Assembly (NCBI GenBank): GCA_003313425.1
Contig: NHZP01000031.1
Coordinates: 372,001-436,000 of the forward strand
Direction of reading: 5' to 3'
DNA: 64,000 nucleotides
Source: Pseudopyrenochaeta lycopersici
Taxonomy: Eukaryota > Ascomycota > Dothideomycetes > Pleosporales > Pseudopyrenochaetaceae
Shown: in pieces, positions 44,991 to 56,573 of the stretch
How positions within the stretch are numbered: the first letter of the stretch is position 1
Layout of the letters: each line of letters opens with the position of its first letter
Made by a program: the position numbers and the translations under genes
Notes under the pieces: model-generated
The model's database searches: none
What the model was told of the DNA's origin: nothing
The model's input: the letters and a program-made list of their open reading frames with translations, nothing else

Positions 44991-45959
44991 ATGACAACAA
45001 TTATTGATTTCTTAGGCACAAGCGGCCCCAATCCCTTCGATGCCACAATAGGAACTCTCGTCACCTCTGACCAGGAATCATCCGCGCTGGCAGCCGCACG
45101 CAATGAGACGGCCGTCCACTTAATTGCCACCATCACCGCTGCTGTACACCCTGTCTCTGTTCTTTACCAGCTCTGGGATGCCTTCTTCAGAACTGCAATT
45201 GCCTCAAAATCTTCATACGCGCCTCACCTCGCGTTGCTCGATGCCTTGCGTGCGCACCCGCCAACGCAGCCAACAAATGTAGTAGCAAAGTCAAACGAAG
45301 CGACTCAGCTCATACAATACACTAAGGCCGATGGAAAGCTACACTGGTCAGAGCTGCCTGGTTTCGGCTGGCAGTGGCGCGACGTACACGACGTACTAGA
45401 AGCTCACCGCGACTGGGACAGCGTGTACGCCTCTGGCCCGAGGGCGGATGCTGCCGACGGAATAGGCCTTACCGGCGGCGAGTACTACCTCCGCTTCTGC
45501 CAATTTTCAGCTGCACTGTTGAAAACTACCAATGGGAAAGACCAGGTGCACCCTGTTCAGGTCTTCTATACATGCCGCAACGTGTTAGAGAGTGGGGGAC
45601 CGGCCCCCGGCTTCGAGAGTACAGGCTTAGAGCCCCGTAAAGAAGAAGCGCACAGATTAACGGTGGAGCAGCTATGGGCACTTGATATCCGGGCGGCGGC
45701 GACGTGGCTGCTGGATGGAGCCTGCGCATTATGGGAGACGGACTACGAGTACTTCCGGAAGCACTGGGCGGAAACGTTAGATTGGAAGACAGAACGGTGG
45801 CCGCGAGAAGATGGGCTGACGCCTGAACGGTGGCGATTGTGGGAAGAGAGGCTGCGGGCCCAAAGTAAAGAGAATAAGAGCCTGGATGATGAAACAAGGG
45901 CCATGGCTATAAACGCTGCCGATGCGATTGACAGTATTCTCGAAGAAAATTCAACCTGA
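44991..45959 (+). CDS. DUF3632 family protein
   Basis: Intronless, 322 residues from the Met at 44991 (in-frame Met 12 codons upstream is less likely). The pattern matches DUF3632, a fungus-specific family of unknown function: an N-terminal helix-rich part (VSVLYQLWDAFFRTAI), then LPGFGWQWRDVHDV, a block EYYLRFCQFSAALLK and a C-terminal half with RAAATWLLDGACALWETD. No signal peptide, membrane span or catalytic motif is seen. Members are numerous in Pezizomycotina and often located in variable gene regions. Confidence 0.78.
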   Translation: MTTIIDFLGTSGPNPFDATIGTLVTSDQESSALAAARNETAVHLIATITAAVHPVSVLYQLWDAFFRTAIASKSSYAPHLALLDALRAHPPTQPTNVVAKSNEATQLIQYTKADGKLHWSELPGFGWQWRDVHDVLEAHRDWDSVYASGPRADAADGIGLTGGEYYLRFCQFSAALLKTTNGKDQVHPVQVFYTCRNVLESGGPAPGFESTGLEPRKEEAHRLTVEQLWALDIRAAATWLLDGACALWETDYEYFRKHWAETLDWKTERWPREDGLTPERWRLWEERLRAQSKENKSLDDETRAMAINAADAIDSILEENST

Positions 45960-46706
45960 GGTACTGTGCTTTTACTCTAGACTCGGATCAACCGCCATAT
46001 CTAAGGTCCACGTGGCTTTGCTTATCCATGGCGATGTTTCCGAATAACACAAGCATCATCTCAGAACTCACAGTGTTGAAGCCACATCATATAGGTAGCA
46101 TAATAAACAAGTTCTGACCGTGCTTCGTGGAATTGAAGTTGAGCCGAACATACCACTTCCCATGACACAGTACAACTCAAACTTAGCGACAGAAAATAGT
46201 CCACGACCACTTTAATCTACTTACTGCAGAGAATAAGTACTCGCTTTAGATGACACCATCACACCAAACTGAGTAGATGATAGTCATATAGACACAAAGT
46301 CTTGAAGCTCCATTTTATTATTCCATATCCTAGTTTCCGGTTTGTCGAACTGTGCTGGTGCTACTAGACCCCACCTATCACCATCAGCACAAATAATCCT
46401 CGGTAAGCCACAGCTGGAGAAGAGAGCGATAATATCGCTGATTAGAGTATATTTTGACACAAACCCAAAGGTCACTTGCTGCGTTTTGAAGCGTATTTTG
46501 CAATCCAACACCATTCTCACACTCCGGAGTATCTCGATCGAAACCTTTGCTACTGTAAGAGTTAAGCACAGTGTAAGATCCTGCACTCAATTAAGTTTGA
46601 TTCTGACTGATTAGCGCACAAGAACTTATGTCCAAGTTAGGCGAAATACTACTATTCCAGCTATCAAGGAACAGGGGAGTCACCCAGGTTCACGCCAAAC
46701 TCCCCT
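45960..46706. other. Intergenic
   Basis: 747 bp, convergent ends. A minus-strand frame at 46284-46586 has no recognised motif. Confidence 0.45.
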
Positions 46707-48004
46707 TCAAAATTTCATCGCGTACCCTGGCAAATGATCGAGCCAACCCTCGACATCCTCATCTACCGAGCTTTCCACAGCACATTTATTCATCTCAGGC
46801 ACCGTCTGTGTGCTCAATATCCCCTGCATTCCTGGACTACCACATGTGTGGAACATACACGTATCATTCATCGCTCTCTGCAGGCTATCTCCCTTCCAAC
46901 CAAATACGTAATCCGCGTGTGTGCCATAACCTTTGCTGTCGGAATAACTCCAGACGAATGGCTGCGAACCGTCACTCGGCCACATATCATTAAATACAGT
47001 AGTATCCCACATTGTCTCGTACGCGACCTGAGGCATACGAATCGGATGAGAGGCAGGACAAGGTCCAGCTTCTCGGAAGGCACCTCGAGTAGTGTCGAAC
47101 ATATGCGATTGGTGATCTGGAGAGTCCAGATTTTTGCCGTCCCAGCACGAGGGGAAATGGTGGATAGCCATGATTCCGGCAGGGCAAGGCCTTTTAGGGA
47201 AATCTTGTGTTTCAAAGCCGCGGGTTAAGATTGTTTGGAGGCAGGTGTATGCCAGGCCCTTCTTCGTACCGTTGATATTCGTCGTTGTGGGGTTTCCAAC
47301 AGTCATACGGAAGCCCTGGACAAATGTTAATGGTGTCAACCGAGAAAATATCCTTGAAGATGACTCACGGGGGGAAAGGCTCGAACAGGATGCTCAAGAT
47401 CTGGTGTTTCGAAATCTTTCTGTGTGTAATAGATTGTCATGCCACCTTGAATGTCAGTTGCATTTTGGCCTTCGTAACCTAGACATATCAACAATTGGCT
47501 CGCGCATATCACCTTATCCACAGAGCCCCGTACCTAATTGAGCGTTTGGGTAGATGGGCACACGTTTGTAAGAGCCGTTTTGGTGCCTGAAGTACATAGC
47601 AGCAGTCCAGTAATTTGAGAAGTCTGGGAGTTAAGTCAGTTCTGTGGTGCGATGTACGCATGAAAAGTTTTAGGATCCTCTATTACCTTCCGTGTACGCG
47701 CATGTAGTACAACTGCCCTGTTCGCCAATATCGCCCGTCATGGTTGGTTTAAAAGCATTTCCACCTGATGCAATAAGAACTCAGCTTATCCGATTGTTTT
47801 TGGGGAATTTACCAACGATTTGATGTACCTTGATATTTTTGTTAGCGACTTTTTTCTTTTATGGTGCAAGTTACTAACATGTGCCGAAGGTACATTACCC
47901 GGCTCGACAAGCGGATCCAGGCGTTGGATTGAAAGACTGCTGCATCCAAACCGCAGGGCTGCCTGGGCTATCCCACCTTGAATAATGAGCGATTGCCACC
48001 TCAT
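46707..48004 (-). CDS. DUF1996 secreted-type protein
   Basis: Six exons (47879-48004, 47813-47828, 47687-47764, 47534-47623, 47369-47478, 46707-47315), 342 residues, all phases agreeing. Family landmarks: QRLDPLVEPGNVPSAHVHQIVGG at the N-terminus (assembled from exons 1-3), then SCTTCAYTE, NYWTAAMYF, GGMTIYYTQ, FPPGFRMTVGNP and HFPSCWDGKNLDSPDHQSH. Exon 2 is only 16 nt and encodes VHQIV. DUF1996 proteins are usually secreted; the first 20 residues are hydrophobic but weak as a signal peptide, so the true start could be in an upstream exon. The reaction is unknown. Confidence 0.88.
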
Positions 48005-48829
48005 GTCTCAATATAGAGTATGGATCTATTGAATTATCACTGCACAACCTCACGTGGTCGCGGATTCAACTAAGGATTGAATACTGTCGCGACGTACATG
48101 AGACTGAGGTACTGTTTGTGGACCATAAGCTGGGTTTTATTGCACAATTCTGGTTAAGGGAAGTATTGATCCCATCAACTAAAATTATCGCGCAAATTTA
48201 GAACCATGATGCCAGCTTTGCGAAGACTGGGCATTATTTATCTATTAGTCTGTTATCAGTAAGCGAAAGTGCTGTGGCCAATTGAGGATGGAAGCGTAAG
48301 AAATGTGCTACCTGACATCAATCAAATTGCCCCCAACTTAACTGCCGACAGGTACTGCTACTATGCCTTGCATAGCTAAGACGCTCCACATATGTGACTC
48401 TTCCATGCCGAAGAAAAGGGTGGGGCCTCTCGAATGCGGTTTCCTTGTTTCGAACTTATTGAGCGGCTCAATCCTTGATATAACTTTTAATGTTCTAAAC
48501 TATAGTTGTTAAGGTATTAATTTTATAGTCATTGTAAGTTGAACTCCAAAGTTCCTAAGCTAATTGTACTATAGTTTACAAGTAAGTGCTATGTAACCCT
48601 AAGCACTGTACTCTACGAAGCTTGGGTAGGTCTATAAGCATATAGCTAACTGGGTATTTAAGTGCTATAGAGATGATAGTATATGATAGGAAATTAACAC
48701 AAGAAGCTTGATAGAGCAGCGAGCACATGAAGTAATAAAGGGTAGGGATATAGGAAGATCAATTCGTGTTATTCTATCGCCGCTCTGTTTTTGATTTAGC
48801 GCGCTAGCATTGCCTTCTGGCCTTCGGTA
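48005..48829. other. Intergenic, very A/T-rich towards 48.7 kb
   Basis: About 0.8 kb; the part 48480-48700 is strongly A/T-biased, which may reflect RIP-type decay next to the LINE relic. No gene. Confidence 0.45.
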
Positions 48830-49520
48830 GAATGTCAGGCACAAAGAGCACTGTGCCGCTCCGATTCAAAAGCAATGAGATTATACCAACTGATAAGGTC
48901 AAGATCCTCGTGGTAACGCTCAATAAAGAGCTGGGGTTCAAGACACCTCGCAGATAATGCGGGCAAGGCTACCAAGGTAGAGCTAGCACTGCGTGGACCG
49001 AAAGGGCCGCCACGAAAGACAGTCAGGTAGCTACCAATGAGCCCAGTGTTACCAGTGCGAGACTGCGCATCGCCGATCCAGTATTCACTCGCAACACAGG
49101 AGATAATGCAGCTGCTCCAACAGGTGCAAAGGATCACTGTCAGGCGATAGGGCTGAGAGCTGAGGTGGCTGCTGGCTGGCCCCCAGCACTGACGTTAAGT
49201 ACTATCCTCTTCAGCGTGATCTGCAGATAGCAGATCATTGTTACCTTTTTGGTTGTTTGGCACAGTGGGAGCAGACCTGCGTTCTAACAATCACGGCGCA
49301 GGTGGTGACCAAGTGCTTCCGTGCGGTCGCGCTGGTTAGCGATCGCAGGAGTGGAGGCAGGCCTGGTGCCGCTCGTACAAAGATTGCACAGGCAGGCGAC
49401 CAAATTTTGGGTGTCAATCCACAAGCTCGGGCAAGCGCACCCGCACTGGATCCTTCGACGACAGATGCTCTGCAGGCGGCACCGGTCGCCGCTTTGGAGA
49501 ACGGTAGAGATGTTCTAGGA
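48830..49520 (+). mobile_element. LINE (Tad-like non-LTR) retrotransposon relic
   Basis: Plus-strand fragments in changing frames match the C-terminal end of fungal Tad-type LINE reverse transcriptase: KVKILVVTLNKELGFK (cf. VKxLGVTLDxELxFK), ADNAGKATKVELALRG, then an RQL...VLPVRDCASPIQY-like stretch (cf. VxDYASPVW), and further on GVEAGLVPLVQRLHRQATKFWVSIH. Frameshifts and stops break it, so it is dead. Element ends, target-site duplications and poly-A tail could not be seen; limits are approximate. Confidence 0.65.
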
Positions 49521-50466
49521 CGTGGAAGTAGATGCTGTGCTCGAAATCAAAGCATGTACATGCACTATTTCTTTGTCTCTTCTTGCGGTCGAGCTTCCAT
49601 CTACAACCAGGTGAACTCGGTTCAAGAAGTGCATATCTGTGCCTCTATATGTGCTCTCAATTTGAATGTTAACTCTGCACGCCGTACAAGAAGCCTTGTT
49701 GTTAAGCCCCTGAAGGGGCGGCTGCACCATGTCTGCTTCAGTGATACCTACTGTCTCCCCGTGATGCTCAGATTCCTCTAAAGGCATCTGCTCTCGCGCC
49801 ACCAGAGCTTAGATGTGTTCTGTAATTCTCCTGTCTACGTGCTCTTATTACCTCCCCCTGGGGTTTTATGAGGCCATGGTGTGTGTTGCAACATGCTGTT
49901 GAACGCAGCGGTAGCAACATTTTTCGTGATATGGCTCCACGAGAGTGATGCTCTGCTTGCGTGGGTCGTCGATTCACATGGGAGACTATGCTGTTGGGCT
50001 CGAGGCTCGCCGATGTGGGACGTCCCAAACGTTGTCGGGCTGGGATGATGGTCTAGCAGGAAGCCCATCAATGAGTGTTATTCGGAAGGCGATTGTCATG
50101 CTAAAACTTGATTGGGCTGATTCATCACGTCCCGTGTTGCTTTACCGCGTCGTGGCCTTCGATGAATGCGATATATTTTGTATCGTGTTCATGGGATTTC
50201 GGGCTGTTCCTTGCAGTGGCAGCAGCGACAACTCTACAGCTACCAAATCGACGCAGAGGGACTCCTGATAGCCTGTAAGACCGTTGCGGCCACTGGCAGA
50301 TGAGTTTTCGATGATATTGTTCCCATGATTTCCAAAGAATTTGAGTTCTCATTGTTATTGTGTTATTGTTCTAACCTGGCTTGGACATTATTAGGTTGTA
50401 ATACACGAACCGCTTTATTTGGTCAGGTGAAGCCTGCGCGGACTAGAACAACATCCACATTCAATA
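49521..50466. other. Decayed or noncoding stretch
   Basis: Between the LINE relic and the phosphotransferase relic. Short overlapping frames on both strands without motifs; probably remnants. Confidence 0.4.
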
Positions 50467-50800
50467 GTGACCAAAGCCCATGCTAAATTCTTCCATCACT
50501 GCGTCGTCGTTAATATGAATGTAAACACCACCGGTACCGCTCTCTATTTGCCTAAAATAACGTATAGCAAAATCCAGTTTGTTCGAATTGCGTCTGAGAG
50601 CTCCGATACTCTTCGTAAATGCGGGCACACAGGAATATTGGACTGGGAAATGGCGGGGTTTTGGCCCGAGTGGTGGGTACAGGAAAGCATTGTTTGGCGC
50701 CCGGAGCCAGCTGTGGTCGATCGACTTTTTGAAGGAAATTATCCCTGCGTATCAAAGGGGGCGGAAGCAGACGTGGAATTGGAATTTTTCTAGATGCGGT
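50467..50800 (+). pseudogene. Aminoglycoside-phosphotransferase-like (APH) kinase fragment
   Basis: Degraded C-terminal piece of a fungal APH/choline-kinase-like protein. TGILDWEMAGFWPEWW corresponds to the DFG-like Asp region of the family (TGILDWExAGxxPxYW), and FFHHCVVVNMNVN upstream aligns with the usual F-x-H-x-D-(L/V)-x-x-x-N catalytic loop, here with the Asp lost. Downstream RPEPAVVDRLFE continues, but EIIPAYQRG is in another frame and then EADVELEFF returns. The N-terminal lobe is absent. Non-functional. Confidence 0.6.
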
Positions 50801-51015
50801 CGCCTTCGCCAAAGTGCTTGTCACGAGAAAAATCTAGTCAACTCTCTCTCAATTACACAAATAGCTTATGAATAATCACAAGAAATAAAGCTATGCTGAT
50901 TATGGTTGACAAGGCGGTACCATAGTGTATTGGGCATAGAGATGACTACTACCCGCGCGGCAGACCCCCAAAATCTACAAACCCTGCTGAGATTATATAA
51001 AATCTCCCCAAATAG

Positions 51016-51794
51016 CTATTTTGCCAAGCTTGGAGCGCGGACTTTCAACAACGCCTTAATTTCGGTAGACCAGCTCTCTTTATGAAATCGAGTCATATCT
51101 AGCCAACCATGGCCGCGGTAAATGTTCTGAACCGCAACCTGCGTCTCCTTGGCATAATCGTCCCGTGCGTCCCACACTTCTTGGACCTCCTGAGGACCTA
51201 CAGGCATGAGATTAAGGTCCCGGAAATTGGCCTTGAGCATCTTGAAAAAGTCTTCCACGGCCCAGATGCCGCTCGCAGCCCGCCATTCGACCTGGTCTTC
51301 AGGAATCAGGTCGTCATCCACCCAATCATAAGGGTCGTCTTCGACTTGCTGGGAACCTGCCCTAACTTCTCCAGGGCACTCGTGCCAGTAAATCACGCCG
51401 AGTTCTGTGTCAAGTAGAAAAGCAGGCGATGTCTCACTGTGAACCGTAAGACCCACAATGTGGGCAGGGATTTCCGCCTCGTCTGGATTAGGCTCACTCA
51501 AATCCCGTCTTCATGCGTTTCTTGCCAGTTGGCAAATACGCAGGAAGGCGCCCCGTGGATCTGGTAAGGATGTGGTTCTTGGCTTAAATATGGAAGTTCG
51601 CGAAGTAGGGCGATCACTTCGTCCATCTTGTCGAAATTCTGCCATCCATTGGGAGGGATAGATGGCCACCCGCCCTCGGGCGGCTGGCCGACATTCGACT
51701 CGTCCAGATACATGGAGACAAGGAAGCGGTAGTAGTCGCGGACGGCCGCAACTGTCGCCTGTCGCGAGTAACTAATTTCGTTTAGAAAAGGCAT
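51016..51794 (-). pseudogene. Fungus-specific hypothetical protein, split by a one-base frameshift
   Basis: Two abutting frames form one likely protein. Residues 1-98 lie at 51498-51794 (motifs VRDYYRFLVSMYLDE, PPEGGWPSI, DEVIALLRELPY) and the remainder at 51016-51500 (GVIYWHECPGEV, DPYDWVDDDLIPEDQVEWRA, WAVEDFFKMLKANFRDL, YRGHGWLD). The second frame has no ATG of its own near its start. One extra G in the GGG run at 51504-51506 would join the frames; no splice pair does. It resembles a hypothetical family widespread in fungi with SMI1/KNR4-like flavour (a weak guess). Could be a recent pseudogene or a sequence error. Confidence 0.6.
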
Positions 51795-53099
51795 TTTAGT
51801 TTGTCTGTAGAGAAGATGCTGTGCCGGGCGTTACGTGTGCTCAGTATCAAATGCAGAAATATAGAACACAAATATCTGCGGTTCCGCGAGGCGGGGCCAA
51901 CCCTACATTGCGCAGACAGCGTTTACGCCCCGTCAGAAATAATATGAAGGTTTGTGTATCAACTTCGCTCAGCCTGTTTAATTGAGATGGCATGAATAGC
52001 ATTTGACTGGTATAAAATCGCTCTGTGATTTATGTCTGCACGTCAAAGCCATCTACTACCATTAATTCGCGCGACGAAGGACTAAAGCTTACAACGAGCG
52101 CTACAGAGGGGATCCGTGAAAGCGCATAAAGGCAACGCCATGCAGAAGCATTAATATCCGATCACCAGGCTCAATTGAAAATTCGCCAACATTATCTCAT
52201 ATTGTTCCAAAGAGTTGCCAAAGATATCCACACGCCCACTTATGAAACGAAGGTTGTTGTACGCGGAATGGAAACTAGTACAAGGCGTCTACGTATATTC
52301 CGGAACCAAGGCTCTGATCTGCGAATACCAATCTTGTAGCTCCTGCTCTGCCATTGAGACAGTTTTGAATGCTTCAGGATTTTTACGAAAAGATATATTC
52401 CTTCTGGATGCTGAGTTGAACACCTCGGAAGTTTCAGAAAACCAAGAGCTCACTATACATATATTCTTTAGGGCTTCAATGTGATACACATTGCTGGCCA
52501 ATGAATGGTTCTCATGCAATCTCCACTTTATCTTACTTTACCTGATTTACAGCCTCTAGGATGTGAAAAGGCAAAGAGCAGACACATGTGTCTGTACTAT
52601 CTGAAAAGCTAAGCTATCGGCTATTTTCCACAGATCTCTGCGACTTGGATGAGAATTGGCTCATATCCGTGTTCCGCTTGTGCGTCTTCCAGTAATCAAA
52701 CACTTAAGAAACACCTCGCATTAGCGAAATATATTTACTAGAATAACTACATGTCCTCACTTTTAAGAAAATTCATATTGATAGAAGGCAGAAGCTCCTC
52801 CAAGGCCGCTTTTCGTATGCCGGTGATCCCATATTTCCACCCTTACTCTCCGACTTCTACGGAACTAAATCCAAGTTGCTCGACGAAACTCTCGACGGTA
52901 TGCTCCAGGACGTCTTTTGCAGAATGTTGATGTCATTTAATTTCATCGAATGGATCTTGTATTATAATAATTTAATAATAAAAATTGGTCAAGCACGACG
53001 CTGCCCGCGGCATACTGGCAAGGATGTCACCATGAACCCTTGCATCCATGCCTCGCGCATCATATGCGCATGTAGGAGGCCAGCGCATTTGATTTTTCA
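51795..53099. other. Intergenic with possible small remnants
   Basis: 1.3 kb. A minus-strand frame (52289-52519) has a helix-like AEQELQDWYSQIRAL that vaguely recalls a fungal regulator, and a plus-strand frame near 52796-53106 is unclassified. Neither is strong enough to call. Confidence 0.35.
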
Positions 53100-54739
53100 T
53101 CAATAAGCATAGAATACATTGACGCCATCCCTCTTCAGCCTTCGATTTTGCACCTGGAGCCAGATCCTCAAGGCCCAAGCCGCGGCAATACAAGCTGCCG
53201 AAAAGCACGCGTTGCTGCTCATCGCAATAACATACTTGGGCCCATCACTCTTTGGGTACAAGTATGGCGTGTATATGAAACTTGCCATGGATACGACATT
53301 GACCATAGATAGGGAGACAGCCTTCTTCTCTGGAGTTTGGCCGAGCGTGCCGGACACCCAACCCAGGATCACTGAATTGACAGAGTAGACACCTGAGGCG
53401 AAAAGAAAGCAGGATATGTAGCGCGCTGCGACATTGAGGGTGATGGCACTGATAGCGAAACCAACGACTGCGAGACTCATCATGACTGTGATGTGCCATG
53501 TTCGGTCGTTGAATCTGCCAGATGAGATACCGACTAGGATGCCGACTGCTCCTGCGACAAGTGTTGGAGGTGCTGTGAGAACCAAAGTGATAGTTGTGCT
53601 GAAGTTGAGTGACTTGACCACAGTGGGAAAGAACTGTGCAATTGGTCAGTCCAAGAGCACTTGATATACACAGAAAGTATACGCACCTGGTTGAATGATG
53701 TAGCGCTTAGGTGCATGTTTTGCATGAAGACTAGCAAGTAGAGTCTCGGGTCACGCAAGGCTTGCATGAACCCAGCACGCACTCCCTTACTATCGGCCAG
53801 GCCAACAGTATCCCTCTGAATCCGATAGTGCGCTAGCTGGCGTTGCTCAGGTGTCAACCATCGCGTGGTCAGAGGTGTGTCCGGAAGCAAGAAGATGCAA
53901 ATGATCGCAACACCAATGGTGACAACGCCTACAGTACAAAGTCAGTATGCGTTGCGTATAGAATTGGTTTCAGTGAGTCCTTACCCTCAATGATAAAAAG
54001 CCATTGCCAACCATGCATACCATGCTTGTCGTCAAGCGTGGCAAAGGTAGCAGCAGCAATAAGCCCAGCGAAAGCCACTGCAAAGATGTTGCCAGCATAA
54101 AGAATAGAGACCCTAGTAGCAATCTCCTTACGCGTATAAAACAAAGAGAGGATGTACAAAGCACCAGGATAGAACGGAGCCTCAACGAATCCGAGGAAGA
54201 ACCGAACCAACACAAGCCCAGTGTAATTTTTAACGAGTGCAGTGAGAGTAGCAACGATACCCCATACCATCATGCAGATGGCCATGTATAGCGAGGGCCG
54301 AACTTTCTTCGACGATAAGATCATGTTGGAAGGGATTTGAGCGAACAGATACCCAACGTAGAGGATGGAGATGCAGGTGTTGTATTGCGAGCCGACAAGG
54401 CCTAGGTCCTTTTCCAAGTCGTTGAGGCGTGCATTAGCAATGGCATTTTGATCGAGCTTATTCCTAATCTATGTCAATAATGCCTCGTCGCAAGTATTGG
54501 GAATGGACTCTTCGGGTGACTGACAAGAAGTACATGCAGAACAAGGAAGGCATGATGCGGTAGTCTAATTTGCGCACGAGTGCTATCTCTGCTGGATCGG
54601 ATTTGGCTACCGCGCCCGTATAGTCAGCCCCATCAACAGGTCCCTCCAACTTAAGCTCTTTCTCGGACGATGTAAAATCGCCAACAAATAGCGTGGAATT
54701 CTTTTCAGGAACTATGTCGCAAACGGTAGTGGGAGCCAT
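53100..54739 (-). CDS. MFS transporter, Dal5/allantoate-permease-like (anion:cation symporter)
   Basis: Four exons (54521-54739, 53985-54468, 53687-53928, 53100-53633), 492 residues. The N-terminus has KLDYRIMPSLFCMYFLS, followed after the intron by LDQNAIANARL (the family signature YLDRxNIGNA), and then YLFAQIPSNMIL, GFVEAPFYPGALYILSLFYTRKE and GWQWLFIIEG. These are the hallmarks of the Dal5 family, which imports organic anions such as allantoate, pantothenate, tartrate or nicotinate. About 12 membrane spans. It is divergent from a DapA-family aldolase, so it may import that enzyme's pathway substrate, a sugar acid for instance (inference). Confidence 0.92.
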
Positions 54740-55442
54740 GTTGAGGATGACTAGGTTTCACGATGTGTATCGAAGGATGTGTACTGACAGTCCGGGATCG
54801 TGGACTCTCATATATTGAAGATGGATGAATGTTCCCCAGAAACTGCGTTGCCCCGGACTTTCCCCATGCCCCAGAATGGTTTTACGCGAACAGAATGAGG
54901 TGTGAGCGGAGGGAGAGGGCGCGAAGCTCGGTTCACCTAGATTGTCTGGACGGCAATGTATGCGCCATCTCGGCTGGCAAACTAGATCGTTGGGTTGTTG
55001 GAACTACGAGCCTCTCTAGTGGCGAGGATGGCACTGCGTGGCTGCACTAGCCGGACAATGTCAAGTCCGTAGCGGCTCAGCGTCGGCGAACAACGGTTCG
55101 GTCCATACACTATTCCCGGAACTTCGGAAGTCGCATTGATTTTCTTTCTCGTAGTTAGCGCACTGACGGTAGGGAAGAGAATCGTCATAATATTGGCGGT
55201 GTTAAGAAAGTCCGGAAAGTACTTCTCGCCTCGCAAGGTGGAGTCTGGGGCGATGAACGAGTAGATCAGGTTGCGATAGAATGCTGACCCGATTGCCAGC
55301 AACGTTCGAAAATAGGCGGGAAGAGACACATATAATATGACCTGTCTTTGCGATGATAGATGATACACCAAAAAGTCAGCACAATAATCTTCATCCATCT
55401 CGAAACGAGCTCGAAACACCTCGACATTTTTACAAGTCTACA
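54740..55442. promoter_or_regulatory. Divergent control region (transporter / aldolase)
   Basis: 703 bp between opposite start codons, likely controlling both genes. No operator recognised; a short frame on the minus strand inside it lacks motifs. Confidence 0.45.
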
Positions 55443-56467
55443 ATGGGTTCCATGCCAGAAGTTCAGCAGGTTCCCCATATTGACCTCGCCGGTCTTGTTC
55501 CAGCCCCAGTCACTCCATTCAATCTGGATGGATCAGTCGATTACGCTGCCATCCAACGCCTTGGTTCTTGGCTTGGCAGCATTCCTGGCGTCAAAGGGCT
55601 AGTCGTTCTCGGTCATGCTGGCGAGGGCACCTTCCTCACTCAAGAGGAGCAAGTCGATGTCATCAAGGCTTTTGTGAAGTCTGTCGACGACAAGATTCCC
55701 ATCATCGCAGGTATCACAACCGAAGGCACCGAGGTGGCTGCCCTCGAGGCCCAACGCGCAAAGGCTGCTGGCGCACAGGCAGGACTATTGTATCCTTCTC
55801 ATGGGTGGTTGAGGTAAGTGCTATTTTTGAAGGACTGTTCTGAAAATATAGACTCAGAATCACTAGATTCGGTTACCAACCAGGTGCCCCCCAAGATCGA
55901 TACAAGACCGTGTACGAGAAGTCCGGACTTCCACTCATCCTCTTCCAATACCCCGACAACACCAAGGCTACCTACAATTTGGAAACTCTCTTAGAAATCG
56001 CCGCACAGCCCGGAGTGATCGCAATGAAGAACGGAGTGCGCAACATGCGTCGCTGGGATGTCGAAATCCCTATCATCAAGAGAGAGAACCCTGACCTCAC
56101 TATCTTGACATGCCATGATGAATACCTGCTGCACACTTGCTTCGATGTCGACGGAATGCTAGTTGGGTATGGAAACATCGCGCCTGAGCCGCTTCTCGAA
56201 TTGATTGAGGCCGGTAAGGCTCGAGACTATCCTCGTGCAAGAGCAGTCCATGATAGGCTTCTTCCGGTCACAAGGAACGTATACCACCGAGGATCCCATA
56301 TGGAGGGTACTGTTGCGCTCAAGCATGGCCTGGTAGCTCGAGGAATTTTGGAGCATGCCACCGTCAGGAGTGGATTGCTGCCGCTACAGGATGGTGCTGA
56401 GCAGGAAATCCATGCCGCTTTCAAGTTGGCGTCGCTGGGCAAAGTGGTTGCACCAAAGTCGGGGTAA
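55443..56467 (+). CDS. DapA-family class I aldolase (DHDPS / KDG aldolase-like)
   Basis: Exons 55443-55813 and 55867-56467 (53-bp GT-AG intron), 323 residues. N-terminal GLVPAPVTPFNLDGSVDYAAI is the DapA/NAL signature, then VLGHAGEGTFLTQEEQ and IPIIAGITTEG. Tyr152 (FQYPDNT) and Lys178 (IAMKNGV) are the expected proton-relay Tyr and Schiff-base Lys. In fungi the family includes 2-keto-3-deoxy-sugar-acid aldolases, 4-hydroxy-2-oxoglutarate aldolase and dehydratases of deoxy-glucarate; lysine synthesis in fungi does not use DHDPS, so a catabolic role is likely. The divergent Dal5-like carrier and the adjacent regulator support a small uptake-and-breakdown module. Confidence 0.9.
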
Positions 56468-56573
56468 GTTGTTCGGGGGCAATTTTTGGCGTTCTTTCTC
56501 CATGGAGCTGTCTTATGAGTAAGGTCAATATAGCTGATGAGATCAATGAAGAGTTCCATTATGATGTGAAAAG

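Noticed and set aside
46284..46586. 100-codon minus-strand frame between DUF3632 and DUF1996
   Set aside because: No recognisable family and no splice partners seen.
49257..49781. 174-codon plus-strand frame
   Set aside because: Overlaps the LINE relic in a different frame; its sequence is a frameshifted reading of the retrotransposon.
52876..53106. Plus-strand frame with LLDETLDGMLQDVF
   Set aside because: No family recognised and no consistent exon structure; too weak to call.
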